The notes under the pieces were generated by a model that made no database searches, was not told the origin of the DNA, and saw nothing but the letters and a program-made list of their open reading frames with translations. Positions 12,033 to 24,689 of a stretch of 64,000 nt of DNA are shown in pieces (the stretch's first letter is position 1; each line of letters begins with the position of its first letter). This DNA comes from Amphirosellinia nigrospora (Eukaryota > Ascomycota > Sordariomycetes > Xylariales > Xylariaceae), in contig SCHM01000002.1 in NCBI GenBank assembly GCA_004123355.1, positions 2,418,001 through 2,482,000 of the forward strand, written 5' to 3'. A program made the translations under genes and the position numbers.

Positions 12033-14235
12033 ATGCCTTCCGTGGGCAACATGAACGCCCATACGAACGGTGTGACCAAAACTGACCCAATGGAAGCACT
12101 CCTCGAGCCCAAGAAGCTTGTTTTATGCTTCGATGGCACAGGGAATACTTTCAGTGGCTCCAATGCAGATACCAATGTGGTGAAGCTTCTTAACAAGTTG
12201 GATCGCCATGCCCTCGCCAGTTTCACTATTATCAGAGTGAGTCTCGCCTTTTTAATGGTCAATAGTTCACTGCTCACAGTTTCATTAGCTGGTATCGGCA
12301 CATACGATATCAATGAAAAATCTGTCAATAAGACATGGCTGGGCGAGATGCAAAGCTCCATAGCCATGACAATCGATCAAGGCATCGGAAACACATTCGA
12401 CGCCCATGTTATGGCTGGTTATCGATTCTTGATGAAGTACTACGATACTGTAAGCAATAGTAATAGTCAAAACGACGAAGTTGCCCAGTAGCTGATCATT
12501 ATAATTTACAGGGTGCAAAGATTTACATGTTCGGGTTTAGTCGAGGAGCCTTTACGTAAGTTTTAATTATCGATATTACAATTGTCTGGTTTGAAATGAC
12601 TTTCATACCCTGCGCATTATTCTCAACAATACTACTCGAGACGCAAGACGCTTTGCTTACATATATCTATAGAGCTAAATTCCTCGCGCGTATGGTCAAC
12701 ACTGTAGGATTGCTCTGCAAAGGCAATGAAGAAATGGTTCCATTTGCCTATCGGCTTTACCAACGTTACCTCGCGGGCGAAGTCGAGGATTTTACCGCTC
12801 AGCAACTAAATTGTGACGACGATGATTGTGATTCTGCCGATGGCGACGGGACTAACCCTATGCTCGAGGATAACGAAGAGGGAGACCATACTCCCCACGG
12901 ACACAATTTCGAATTAGCGCATAATGAGGTCTCAGCTTTTAGCAACACATTCTGTCGCAAGGAGCTGGTCACAGAGACAGTCGACTCCAAGGAAGTAACT
13001 GAGGAAAGGAACATCAAAGTTTACTTTCTTGGAATTTGGGACTGTGTTAACTCGGTCGCCCCCTTGGAACGACACACACCTGTGCCCGTACCTGTAAAAG
13101 GCACGGCTAAATTTGTTCGTCATGCCGTCTCGGTTGACGAACGTCGGGTGAAGTTCAAGCCGGCTCTACTATCCCAAGACATCCGCGCGACAGCTGACGA
13201 CCATGAAGAGGATTTAAAGGAGGTGGTAAGTAATTCTTGGAACTATTTTCTTCTTGTTTTCGGCCACTTGTAGAGCTCGAAGTATCTTTTCAAGGGCTAG
13301 AGAGTGCCTAGAAGCTTCTGAAATGCTCACAAATTGGCTCCGGATGGCCACAATTGACATTGGCCACCGTAGCGGTAGACCATAAGCTAATAATTACCCA
13401 AAAATAGTGGTTCCCGGGCTGCCATGGCGATGTAGGCGGAGGATGGCCTGCTGTGGCCGAGAACCCCCTTGATATGAACGCGCATTCATCCCAGTGGACC
13501 GTGTGGCAGAGAGTCAAGAATGTCTTTACGAGCCGCAAGCCAACGGAAGCAAGCAAAGATGTCCGCGCTGATCGATTCCAGATGAGTGACATCCCGCTAG
13601 CCTGGATGATCTATGAACTCGGGCTGGTTGGTGAGAAGGACAAGTCAGCCGCCATTCAGTTCTCAAAGAACATGGGAGGGTTCCTACGGTCATTTGAGAA
13701 GAGAAAGAAGGAGGCACTGACAGGGGTGATACACGACTCGCTCAGTTTCGGTCGCGGAACAAGCTTTTTCAGGGTATTACTCTGGAAATTCATGGGTGAG
13801 TACTTTCTAACTACCTATTATGCCTCATCTGTTTTAACCATAGTGAGAAACTAACCAGAAATAGAGGTGTTACCTACCATTACGCGATGGGAGTTGGAGA
13901 AAAACGTCTGGAAACGCGTTCGCTTTCCTCTCAACAACGGCGCCTTCCGGGATATCCCACGGGATGCTGTACTGCACGAATCCCTCCTCTGGCGGTTAAG
14001 GAACGATGCTACATACTGCCCCGGGAACAACCACGGTGGAACTCTGCCTCCCTGTCTCAAGCACAAGGGTGACGTCGCACCCGTCGTTGAAGTCGAGTCG
14101 GGCGCTACTAACGGAGCCTTCGGCATTACATCTCAAGTGACACCGGACCCTAATCACCAGACGTATGTTTTGCTCAATTCAAATCAATGATGTGTCTTGG
14201 GCAACAGAGGGTGGTTATTCATATTCTGGTTTTGA
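12033..14235 (+). CDS. DUF2235 alpha/beta-hydrolase (Tle1-like phospholipase fold)
   Basis: The domain is shared with bacterial type VI phospholipase effectors; the fungal substrate is unknown. Exons are 12033-12236, 12289-12449, 12512-12555, 12673-13225, 13408-13795, 13865-14162 and 14208-14235. Domain hallmarks in order are [20 protein letters not shown] (N-terminal Asp-Gly-Thr-Gly-Asn), [15 protein letters not shown] (nucleophile elbow with the catalytic Ser), [13 protein letters not shown] (an Asp in the usual WDTV-like box) and [14 protein letters not shown], which carries the conserved His and Asp. An acidic low-complexity insert lies at about 12805-12890. The first intron joins out of phase unless one G is missing at its donor near 12236; reading through it is possible but would add a hydrophobic insert in a conserved stretch. 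The short last exon gives a Trp/Phe-rich tail. No signal peptide is seen, so it is probably intracellular. Confidence 0.85.
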
Positions 14236-14987
14236 TATCTTTGTTCATTATGAACGGCAGCGAGAATTCTGGGGCGTTACCAATTTGATATCGAGTAGAA
14301 CGTTAATATTATTCATTATGTCCATGAAAGGATGTGTCTTATTCTTCCTCTTTTCCAAGTGTCAGTCAGCCGAGTACCTGCTTGTTCAGGCAGTCAGTAT
14401 CTAATTGCTCAATAACCTAATGTTCTACAAAACACGGGACCGAGGAAGAAAGGGGTAACGCGCTCGGCCCAGTAACACCACGTCGCCCATTGTAGAATGC
14501 TTATTATTGAGTATGGAAGACCGCGTACTTTGTGCGATGTTGCGGTAACGTACTACGTAGCACCCCAATCGTCCATCTCAATTCTCGTGAGCTGGATGAC
14601 GTGTATGCAATCGTGTCACTACGGTAAAATAATAGAAATCACTGTGAGACTTACGTGGAATGCTCAACGGTAGTGACCGATCAGCTGACTTTGATTCACA
14701 AGTACCTCTTTGTAAGTCCCATATATGTCGTCCGTAGACTGAGTGAAATAGACATCAAGTAGTGCCTCATTTTAAATCCTTAAGCAAGTGATCCGTCTAT
14801 TATTCTGAGCATTATATTCGCTTGAAAATAAGTACGCAAAGTTTGACAAGTCCTATTTGCGACTGTCCAACTCCTTATCGTAGGTCTCTTGCAGTTAGTA
14901 GCATATTAGCATCCAGGGTGAGTCGTTACGTCCTACTTTTTTCTACAGATGCTTTAAGAAAACTAGAGATTGCTAACACTATGTAAG
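14236..14987. other. Intergenic, nothing recognised
   Basis: AT-rich, no coding signal. CTAAC followed by AG just before the next ATG (about 14973-14987) suggests a 5' UTR intron of the next gene. Confidence 0.4.
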
Positions 14988-15852
14988 ATGATACCTACTC
15001 TAGTTAGGTGGTGTCTACTTCCTCACCTCGTGCCAAATGCAGCAGGAGATGCACTCAGCACTGCAAGTATTGAAAGTCAGGCCACCGCGCGTGGATACAC
15101 TGGGACAGAACCGGATATCCAGTATTGTGGTGGCTTAGATGACCCAGCAATATCAACAAGTAAGTAACTAACCGTGTCTTTCAATTGACGCCTCAGATAA
15201 CACTTTCATTATCAGACGGTGATAAAGAGGAAGGGCCTGGTTTCTGGATCACGAATCAAGATGATTCTCCGGAAGCTGATTATTTTCTCTACGAAAATAG
15301 TCGAGATGAGCATCCATGGAAATATCTTTCGGCAAGTCCTTCCACCTGAAGCCATTGCCGTATGTTTGAATTAACATGTCTGCTTTCGCCAAGCTTCCCG
15401 CAGGTGCGACTGCCTTTGTGTCGGTTTGCGGGACCTGGCAAGGACGCATCGTCCGAGGTACCACGGAGGTCAACTTAGATGGCAAAGTACACAATCTCGG
15501 TACGTGGTTCAAGTCGACTGTTGGGCCTAACGGCTGGATCTGGGGCGACATCAGCTTCCTTGAAGGCTGTGATGGAGGCGGAAGCGTGGCTACTACGGAC
15601 GGCACCAATACCAGCCGTAAGTGCGACGAAGATGTTCTTACTGGCGCTCCCGCCTCCGCCCTCTCTGTCAAACAAACAGGAACTAAGGTCCTCGATAAGT
15701 TAGTTGGCGACACGCCGAACCAGGCAGCTAAGGATTGGGAGTTGTCTAAGTGCAATGCAAGTGAAGTTTGGATGGATAATAGCAACGGCGATCCCGTCAT
15801 CAAGTCTACAAACGGACGGTTGAATTTTACCTTTTATAAAGGCAGAGCCTAG
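14988..15852 (+). CDS. Small cysteine-bearing, possibly secreted protein of unknown function
   Basis: Three exons, 14988-15159, 15216-15331 and 15394-15852, join to 248 residues without error. The second intron is GC-AG with a perfect GCAAGT donor; using it joins KYLS to LPAGATAFVSVCG in phase, which supports the choice. The N-terminus (LVRWCLLPHLVPNAAG) could be a short signal peptide but is weakly hydrophobic. The body looks like one compact domain with conserved-looking blocks GTWQGRIVRG, NLDGKVHNLGTWF and WIWGDISFLEGCDGG, several cysteines, and an NFTFYKG end. I recognise the general look of uncharacterised ascomycete secreted proteins but no named family, so no role is proposed. It runs tail-to-tail with the pectate lyase. 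Confidence 0.7.
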
Positions 15853-16089
15853 AAATCTGAGGTCTTACACTGCAAGTTTTGACTTAACATGATAATAAAA
15901 GATCAACAAGAAATTATGAGCTTGACTTAAACATTGCAGACTAAGATTAGAACATTGAACAAGGTAGTAGTTTCAAGCTCGTCTGTATAATTCATAGCGT
16001 TAAACCATGCTAATCGTATATACAAAGAAGATGAACCTTTTTCTCAGTCAATACAGACGTATTATCCTCTTCTATGCCCTCTATCTACT

Positions 16090-17484
16090 TTAAAAAGACA
16101 GTTTCTGTCCCGCATTAGCGGTAACATATGCCTTGGTCTTACTCGACCCGAGAAGGGTATAAGAGTAAGGAACCGAGGTAAGCGTGCCAACCGGCGCGAG
16201 GTTCTCACTACCGCCGAGATCAATGTCGTTAACGACAGCATAGCCCGGACCGACATTGCTATCGTTGGTGAAGATGGCCTTCTTCGGGCAGGACTCCCAT
16301 ACCGAGCTCTCGATGAGCATTTGCGCGTTGTCCGGGTGTCTACAACTGTCTCAAGCTCACTGGAAAAGTAGGTACTGTAAGAAACGGCGACGGTCAGCTT
16401 GACTTTTCTCTCTCAGTATTTTGCCTTTCTATTATGTATCGCTTGATGTTTCGGCCGTGGGTATTTGCTCGCATATGAAAACTTACGAAACGCAAAGCGT
16501 GAAGTAGTAATGAGGTAGAGGAAGGTGAACATTAATGAACTCTTGATACTCACTTGAAGACATGTCCTGTTCCAAACCGGTACATGGGCGTCCGGGAGTT
16601 AATATTATCCCACCAATTTCCGTAATAGGTGACATGTAGGTGGCCAGTGTCTGGAGAAACTAACAGTTAGTGATCGTAATAGACAATATGAAGGCGTCTG
16701 ATGACCGAATAGCTTTTAGATGTATCTTACCTTCGGCACCGTTGTCGCTGCTATGGCCGACAAGCCCAGCTTTCCAATGATCATGGAAGTAGGTGTTGCT
16801 CACGGTGATCCAGTCGGACGCGTGGACAATGTCTAGCAGCCCATCGTAATAGTCCTTGTCATGGTCAAGATCGGAGGAAAAGTCGCACGAGTCGACCCAG
16901 ACATTAGTCGACTTCTGGATAGTGACTACGTCGCCATAGTCCGCCAATACCTTGGAGCTCTTCAGGTTGCGAATGATGACATTGGATTGGCCAAGAATTG
17001 TGAGTCCAATCCCCGTAAGGCCTGTTTGGATCAGCTTCTATGCCATCTTTTGCTTTGCAGGGGTTTGCAGATGGAATTAGGCATGAACTTACTTGATCCA
17101 GTCTTGCCAATGATGCTCTTGTTCGAGGTGACATTTACCTTCACCGCGCCAGTCAGGCTTCCACTGACAAGGACCACGGCTGGGTCTTCAGCTTGAACTG
17201 CGGCCGTGAATTGCGCCAAGGTTGAAACAGTTGTCGTGGTACCTCCAGCACCACCAGTAGTACTTAGCGCCTGTCGTCAGCAAGGAAGCTCCTCGAACGT
17301 CGTTAGAGGAGTTCAAGTGAGTAGCTTACCCTCCGTTCGAAGTACAGTACCCGACCGTGCACGCATCAGTAATAGACGCTCGCTTCTCTACTGTACGTCC
17401 GTCCAGATGGCCATTCTCGGTCGGTGTGGGCGCGGCGGCGGCAAGTCCGGCCAATATGGCGGACGCAGCACAGGTAAACTTCAT
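16090..17484 (-). CDS. Pectate lyase, polysaccharide lyase family 1
   Basis: Secreted calcium-dependent enzyme that cleaves demethylated pectin by beta-elimination. Exons are 17330-17484, 17093-17270, 16731-17021, 16554-16650 and 16090-16374. The N-terminus MKFTCAASAILAGLAAAAP is a clear signal peptide followed by a short KR-ended propeptide. The right-handed beta-helix core shows NVWVDSCDFSSDLDHDKDYY and HASDWITVSNTYFHDHWK, with the calcium-binding Asp residues, then NINSRTPMYRFG with the catalytic Arg. Two single-base losses are implied: a G at the first donor (about 17331) and a G in CCCGG near 16336. Correcting both gives 335 residues, the usual length of the family. Confidence 0.9.
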
Positions 17485-18473
17485 AGTGATTGACGTCGGA
17501 GTTAACTTAACAGTCTTGTTATTCAATTACAAGAGACGAGCCACTGCAATATAAAGACTTGGCGGCTTGAGCTTGTCGCCGTAGGCCGACGCCGGTATTT
17601 CAAGTAAAGCTTCGAGCCGTATTTTTCCGCCATGCTTGATAACATCTCGACTCACGACACTATTATTCAAGAAGGTGTTCATTCAGACTCCATCCTTGAG
17701 CATACAGTACCTCTCGTATCTTTAAAATCCGCGAATGAGGAAATGAACTCGATGGACTGCACCCCAGAGGAAACCAGATGCGGAAATTTCTTGGCTTCGA
17801 CGTCTAAATCAACTCCACTTGCTGGGGTTACATCTTAACGTAAGGATGCGATAGACGAAAGCGCACACACTGATTGGAGGGAAAACATAGATTCTCGAGA
17901 CCCTGTCCCGGTATCCGAACGCAACTCCTCCGTACCCTTACTTAGGTTCATAGGCGGGCTGGCATGATTCGTACCCAAGGGCGTATCAATCAAAAAGAAG
18001 ATGCCCGCAAAGAATCTCTATTATTTATTTCTTTAAAGGAGCTGAAACGGAAAGCTGCATGTTGTTCTAAGTTAATCGAGCAACAACAAATGTTTGCGGC
18101 TTTTACAGGGCCTCGACAAGCACAATATCATCGCTGAGTACGAGAAAAGTTCCTTGGGAGAAATTGATATTAGAGTTCTTGCTTCGTCTCACAAGTTGTC
18201 GCCTCAATTTGTTGAGTGTTTCCATAAAATAAATAAAGGATTAGGGTATCTTCATTCCCTCGTCGAACAGACAAATACATAATACTCCAAGTCACCAATT
18301 TCCTTCTCTCATGCCAGCTGGTAAATGTTATATTTGTCGTTGATTCAAGTGAAAGGAACCACTGCGTAACTACTGTCACTCGTTCCATGAGATTCCAAGG
18401 CTGTAAACGCTATCTCACGGATGAAATGAATGCTCTACAAGCAATTAAACCTAACGAGTAAATCAACACCACC
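17485..18473. other. Intergenic, nothing recognised
   Basis: Contains the pectate lyase promoter and the cupin gene 3' side. Short frames near 17632 and 18094 show no coding character. Confidence 0.4.
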
Positions 18474-19010
18474 TCAAACATTTAACACCGCCCCTTTCTC
18501 CCCATAAACCGGATCCCGATCAAACGACGGCACCTCCCGAATCCTCCCAACCTTCCCCTCTTCATCTGGCGTGCCATAGCACATATCCCAATCATACCCC
18601 TTGGGATACGACCCAACCATCTCAAACTCGCCCTCCAGAACCTCCAGCAAGCGATGGGCCACGCCCGCTGGTATGATGATGAGATCCCCCTTCTCAATCT
18701 CACAGATCACCTTCCCAGGATTATCCTCGTGCCCGAAGCAGATGCTCGCCCTGCCGCTCGTCACCGCCAGGACCTCGTGCGACGTGCTGTGGAAGTGCGA
18801 TGTTGTGTACATGGTAAATCTCCACTGTGGCGTCACGACTCCCGCATCCGACAATAGTGACTCTATTTCGGAGGCTATGGCATTGGAGAAGATGGATTTA
18901 TAGACCAGGAGCGGTTTCCGCTGAATAGATGTGTTGGGTACCAAGTTGTAGGCTGGAATCTGGTGTTTAAGTACCTTTAAGTCTTCAAAGGGTTTGACTT
19001 TTAGTGTCAT
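18474..19010 (-). CDS. Single-domain cupin protein (YjlB-like)
   Basis: One intact exon of 178 residues. The cupin metal site is visible as HFHSTSHEVLAV, with two His and the Glu of motif 1, and motif 2 as GDLIIIPAGVAHRL with the third His after the PxG turn. Length and layout resemble the YjlB-like small cupins of bacteria and fungi, whose substrates are not known. No signal peptide, so probably cytosolic. Start chosen at the first ATG, giving MTLKVKPFEDLK. Confidence 0.85.
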   Translation of the reverse strand: MTLKVKPFEDLKVLKHQIPAYNLVPNTSIQRKPLLVYKSIFSNAIASEIESLLSDAGVVTPQWRFTMYTTSHFHSTSHEVLAVTSGRASICFGHEDNPGKVICEIEKGDLIIIPAGVAHRLLEVLEGEFEMVGSYPKGYDWDMCYGTPDEEGKVGRIREVPSFDRDPVYGEKGAVLNV

Positions 19011-19787
19011 CTTTTGTGGTCGGTTTGGTTGAGGTTAAGAACAACGCCAATATGAATTTACTAGTTAGTACTCAGAAAAGTAGTTAAGATCTCGTTTACA
19101 TCCAGCTTACGTCATTGCGATATGAACGTAGCAGTTAAAGTTAGTCAGCAGGTGGCAAACCGAAATAGACAAATGAAACGCAAGATTTCAGACTGGATGG
19201 CAGTAACTGCCAGCTGAATTGCTGTTGCAGAAAAATCAAGCGTTTTAGAGCATCCGATAGCCCGTGCCTCGCCATTTTTTTAATTACTCTACAATGTCCC
19301 AGATGAAGTAGGTCCATTTAATCTACATGAAAATGAGATTCGTGATCGTCATTCCATCCGAAAAACGCTATACGCGCAATGTGCAAAAAGTTAATGATGC
19401 TAAGTCTCTGCGGAGACCAAAATGTCTTCATATCTCTGTCAGGACTTTCCCACGTTCTAATGTGATACCCCGCCTTGAGGCAACATCATACCCGAAAGAA
19501 ACTTCCTGTAACAGAGTCGATTGTTACTTAGCCATTGGAGACTAATGCTGTACTTTTCCAGCTTAGAATGCCGGATCGTACGATGAAAGGTTGATGATAA
19601 TTAAGTGTTGATACGAAAACGAAAATTGGGTATCCTGCCTAATAATTAATATCGGAAAGGAATGGCGCGATATAATTTGACATACCGACAAGACCGGTCC
19701 GCCAAGGCTCCCAGCAAGCTAATCCACGCATGCAGAGGGAAACGAACGTCGACAGGCGGCTCAAACAACTCGCCCAAGGTCCAGCAA
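19011..19787. other. Intergenic, nothing recognised
   Basis: No gene supported. Lies upstream of the cupin gene and downstream of the decapping scaffold gene. Confidence 0.4.
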
Positions 19788-22700
19788 TTAATAGGTCGGG
19801 TTTCGAGCAAAACTCTGGATCCGCTTTGCCATATGGGTCATGGCAGAGAGGTGTTGAAGCATAGGATCTGAAGGGGCACGGCCGCTAATGCGCATGAAAA
19901 GCTTCTCAACTCGTTCAAGGAACGTGCTCATGATTTTGGGAATCACATCGCGTACTGCTGGGTCCTGCAGGGTGTTAATTCGGGGATCATGGATGGATAA
20001 TAGGAGGGTACAAACAGTAATATGTGGAAGGCTGCTGTATAGACTGTTCAACACATGCTCTACCCAAGTGACCCTTTCTACAAGGTGTGGGCCATCGAGT
20101 TGCTCGGCGAGAACCGAAGCAACCGAGAGCGAGACAAGGGCAGGCATGTCTCGAACGATCTGAGGGTCAAACTTCACAATGTATTGGTCAAAAATATCAT
20201 GTTGCCGTGGGAGCTGGATCCAACGAATCAACCCCGCCTCATATTCACCTCGCTCCATGTGAGCCGCAACACTCGTAATGAGATTCTGAAGCTCAGTGCC
20301 TTTAGTGGAGTTAGAATGATTACCACTGGGGTATGGAATGAGCTGGCTTCCAAGGCTGCCATGGTTGCCATGATTGCCGTGGTTGCTAGAAGTCGCTGAT
20401 GGGCTTCCATATGAAGTAGACTGATTCAGAACAGGCGGTGCAGTTTGTTGAACTGGACCACGGTCCTGGGATAGCCGTAGCTGCATCTGAACAAGTCGGT
20501 CCTGGAACTGCGTTTGAGCTGCAGCCATCTCACCGACCGTATCAGATAATTTGATACAATGGCAGTGAGCTGGTCAATCTTGTGAGTGTCTGCGATGTGG
20601 CGCTGTTCAAACTCCTGGATTTGTTCTGATGTTCGACGCTGGACATCTTGAATCAAGGAACGCGAGGAAGCCACAGCCATGTCGCTGAATATCGGTGTTA
20701 TGCTCGAAACTAGTGTCTCACGGAACGACTCTTCCATATCTAGAGCCACGCTAGCGGCTAGTCTTTCGGAAATAGACTTCGTCAAGTCTGCTTTTTGGAG
20801 CGCATGGGTGACTGCGTGAGGGAGAGTCTTCTGCAGCTGGTTGTTAACCGAGTGAGATACTTTGCCACCTAGCTTAGAATCGATCTGGGTTTCAATTGTT
20901 TTCGTAATCAGGTTGCTTAGATGAGGAATCACACTATCCTCGAATTGGTCCGTGATAGTCCTAGAGAGAACAGCTTGGGTATTCTCGTTAAGAACTGATG
21001 ATACGAGTTCCAATAGTTCTTTCTGGCTCTTCGCATACGAGTCTGAACGATTGCGAAACTCGGATTCTACCTTCACACGATGATCCTTGAGTTCATGCGT
21101 AATAACTGTAGTCAATTTCTCACTAAGACCCGTCGAGATTTGTCTCACAGCTGCCTGAACAGATTCAATCGACATGGTTTGCTGAAGTGAGGGGGAGGCA
21201 GTAATTTTGGGCTCGGCGTTCTTCGCAGAAGGCATAGTCTCAACACGAGGCGAGTTACTGCTGACATTGAACTGCGTATTCTCTGCGGCAAGCCTCTCAG
21301 CCGCGGCTGCGGCGGCGGCGGCCTTCTCCCGCTTCTTTCTGGCCTTCTTCTCGGACTTATCGAGCTGGTTGACAGGCGTAACGGGAATATCGGACTCCTT
21401 ACGCTCGTTTTGCAAGTGGGGCACGCTGGATTCACCGGTTCTCTTATGTGTTTCTTGACCAGAAGCCGAGGACGTAGTATGCGGTGTTGCACTGTCTTTA
21501 ACGGCGGACCGCGATGTAATCTTGATGGGAGCTGACTGCTCCTCCGCAGCGTGAGGCTCTGGAACAATGGTGCTAGGTAGCTCCTTTAACTTAGAGATCT
21601 TGACCAGCCCACTTTCGGTCGCATCAGCTCCAAGGACAACCTTATTGTCCTTGGCCCATCCCAAGTCGGCTTGCTTTATAGTCATAGCGGTGACACCTTT
21701 GGAATGCATCGCATAAAGGTCGAAGAGAGATTGTTCATCGCTAGATGACGAACAAGACGGATTTTGTAGGATATCTAAGCTCCGGAGCAGTCCCTTATTC
21801 GCTAAGGAGTATTCCCGTACACCACTAATGACGGCAGTTGAATCCGGCTCCGGAATAGATGAATCCTTGGCGACTAATTTCTGTATATAGTCGACTTGTG
21901 ACAAACCCTTAATTGTGTATTTTGGTGCCGACAGATGGAGGAAGTAGACGGAATTGCGGGTTGGATGCCCAACTACGACCATACCCGTAGCAGGGTGGTA
22001 CATAACGCTACATACAGCGTCAGACTCCTTGCTATGAGGCAGGTTGAATTCCTGCACTGGCTTCCCGAGAGCAAGATCCCATAGTTGCAGTGTATGGTTC
22101 TGCTTCATGCCAACAATCATGTAGCGCAGGGCACAACGCTTCTGGTAAGGCCGTTGCTTATCCAGCAATAACACAGAAGTTGGCCATGCTTTCTCGCCCT
22201 CCGGGGTAGTGTTAAGGGTCATCAACGGCTCCTTAATTCAAGAGAAGCGTGAGCTGGCATGGGGAACCGAACGTCAGAATTCATATCAACTGCTGTAAGG
22301 TCTCGTACATCCCAGAACTTGACACGGCCAGATTTGTCGAGAGATACAATGGTAGTATCGTCCGACTGAAAGTGAAGTCTTTGCAGCTTTTCCGGTTTTG
22401 ATCCGTAGAGCACACTCTTTCGCGAGCTTCTCAGTATCAACAAGGCGATCGTGGCCGGGTTTGAAGATGTTTTTCTGCATGACGACGGCTGGCCATATAA
22501 TGCTAAGTTTTTCCACGACCGACAGCGAAGTATTCTGGGTGGGTGGCCGAGGTCCTAGCACGAGTCTTGAGAATACCACCTGGCGCATCGCCTTCCTGCG
22601 TGCTTGCCGGAGGCAGAGCAAATCCATACTGTTCCGGGTGTGATTCCTCGAGGTGGTCTTTGCCCCCACCCCTAATCTGAATGTAATAGACAGTGCCACT

Positions 22701-24689
22701 GATACCAGTGCCGATGATAGATTCCTCCGGAGGAATATCACCATCGTCCGAAGTGTACGATACAGCTACGTTGAACACGCGGTCCTTTGTATCTGTGAAG
22801 AGCTTGGCATCTTTTCCGTCCTCTTGACGAATCACGCGTAGACCACCTGCTTTTGACATCCCATACGCTATGTAGGAGGGTAGCTGCAACGAGATTTCTA
22901 TCGATTTGGTCGAACTCTTTCTTCAATCGGGCGATGTCCAGAATGACTTCGTCTCGAAACTGAGGACGAGGCTCGTCAAAAGCATCCTGCATGGTAATCG
23001 AGATCCATGGTTTCATGGGAAGTTATAAACCTTGATAGGTGCAGGTGGCTCCTCAATTACGACAATCTCATCCGCCTCGGCACTTTCCCAGCTATCGGCA
23101 ATGGCGCCATGAGCAGTATCATCGACAATATCACGAATGGCTTGGGCGACCTGTGGCGAGTACGTCGACTCCAAGGCTTCGGCATTTTCCTCCTTTTCAA
23201 GCTCTTTGCTGATGTCTCTAGCGGCTGCTTCTGCCGATTCCTGAAATTCGGCGTCAGTCCTGGCGCTCACCATCTCTTCGAGGTCAGCGACAATCTGTGC
23301 CTGCACCTCTTCGTGCTCAGCTCGCGCTAAAGCCTCCTGAGCCTCTAGGTCTGCCTTCTCTGCTAGATCTGTAATGGCCTCTTGAACTGTTCCCCGATTT
23401 CCTCCTGTTCATGCTCATAGAGACGATCGGAGTGAGAGGTGGTAGTATAAGGAGAACCGTGACTCCGACTGGCATCGGAAGGGTAGCGCTCAGGTCGAGG
23501 TCGAGTAGGCTCGGTATTCACAACTGGGCTATGGTAGGTCGAGGGTCGTTTGTGATCTGAGGCATTTCCCGGAGACGCACTGGCAGATGTCGTCTTCTGC
23601 AAGATTTTGATAGAAGTTGGTGCTGGAAGTTCTGTAGGCATTGGGGCCGCAGGGGCAGAGGTCTCTGGGGTAGATGCCTTGGAATCTTTATCTTGAGAAG
23701 CCGCAAATTCATCAAATGGGTTGGTATAGTCAAATCTGCTGGACCTGTGGGTTCCGTCATGATGGCTATGCTGAGAAGATGGCGAGTGATAATCGTACTT
23801 AGCCTGGGGTGATGATGCGAACTGATGCGGCAGGGGTGTCGAATCGTGGGAAGTGTTCTCGAGGAGAGCCTGCCTTGGTACGTAGTCCCTGTAGTGATCC
23901 ACGGGGGAGTCGTTGGCCGACTGAGGAGTCAGCGTAGGAGGCTGTGAGGATTCGTTTGTCGACGGTTGGTCGTGCTGCGCTGGCTTGGGACGATGTAGTA
24001 GATTAAGCAAATATTCTTGCGTATTCGTAGGAGGGGGGACGTAATGTTCCACGCATCGCGAGGATTATTCTGGTGTTCCGCCCGTTGAGCTGCGATCTCA
24101 TTGTGCATGTTGCCCTTCATAAGGGTGGCAAGCAGACCTTGGGGATCAGCGGGCATGGGAACGGGCGCGTGGAGCGGAGGAGGGTTCGCGTGCGTCTGAG
24201 AAGGTGAAGGGCCGAAGGATAGACCATGAACACTGCCTGCGGGCGAGGCCTGCGAATGAGTTTGCGAGTTTGATCCCTGCGCACCACTGAACTTGAGCAG
24301 ATTCAGCAAATTGACACTCTGGTCGGCCGTGTTAGTAGAATTGGAGGACGACATTGTGCCAATGGGGGGAAGCTGCCGATGGCACCGGGAGGATGATGCG
24401 AATGACCAAAGCCGGTGGGTGGTGTCGGAGCAGCAGGGGGAGGATAATCGTCCACACCGGTCACAGGCGACTCAGCAGAAGCTTGACCATAGTAGTCGTG
24501 CGGGTTGGATGCCTGGTTGTAGCTGTGAAAGCGCGACAAGAGGTCGTGTGCTGCGGAGGAGGCAGGAACAGAATCTTCGCCGTGCGTTTGTGCGTTTCTG
24601 GCAGCTTGCAAACGGGCATACATAGCCTGCAGGTGGGTGTTTTGTTGGTCGTCGCCACTAGGCGGGTTTAGACTGTTGTAGCTTGCCAT
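19788..24689 (-). CDS. EDC4/Ge-1-like mRNA decapping scaffold
   Basis: Probable scaffold linking Dcp2 and P-body factors during 5'-3' mRNA decay, in cytoplasmic granules. The N-terminal third is low-complexity (Gln, Ser, Pro, His) and includes leucine-rich short motifs such as VNLLNLLKF and YLLNLLHRP, of the type that bind decapping partners. The middle is WD40-like (TIVSLDKSGRVKFWDVRDLT, HTLQLWDLALGKPV). A Lys/Ala-rich helix (KKARKKREKAAAAAAAA), a long coiled coil and a helical C-terminal Ge-1-type domain ending SFARNPTY follow. About nine frame breaks cut it, near 24365 (a 6-G run), 24050, 23388, 23020, 22880, 22510, 22415, 22225 and 20545; most are single missing bases, two or three look like an extra base. 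Between 22225 and 20545 the frame is clean for nearly 1.7 kb. Start chosen at MASYNS. Introns could be missed. The EDC4 call rests on architecture, hence moderate confidence. Confidence 0.72.
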
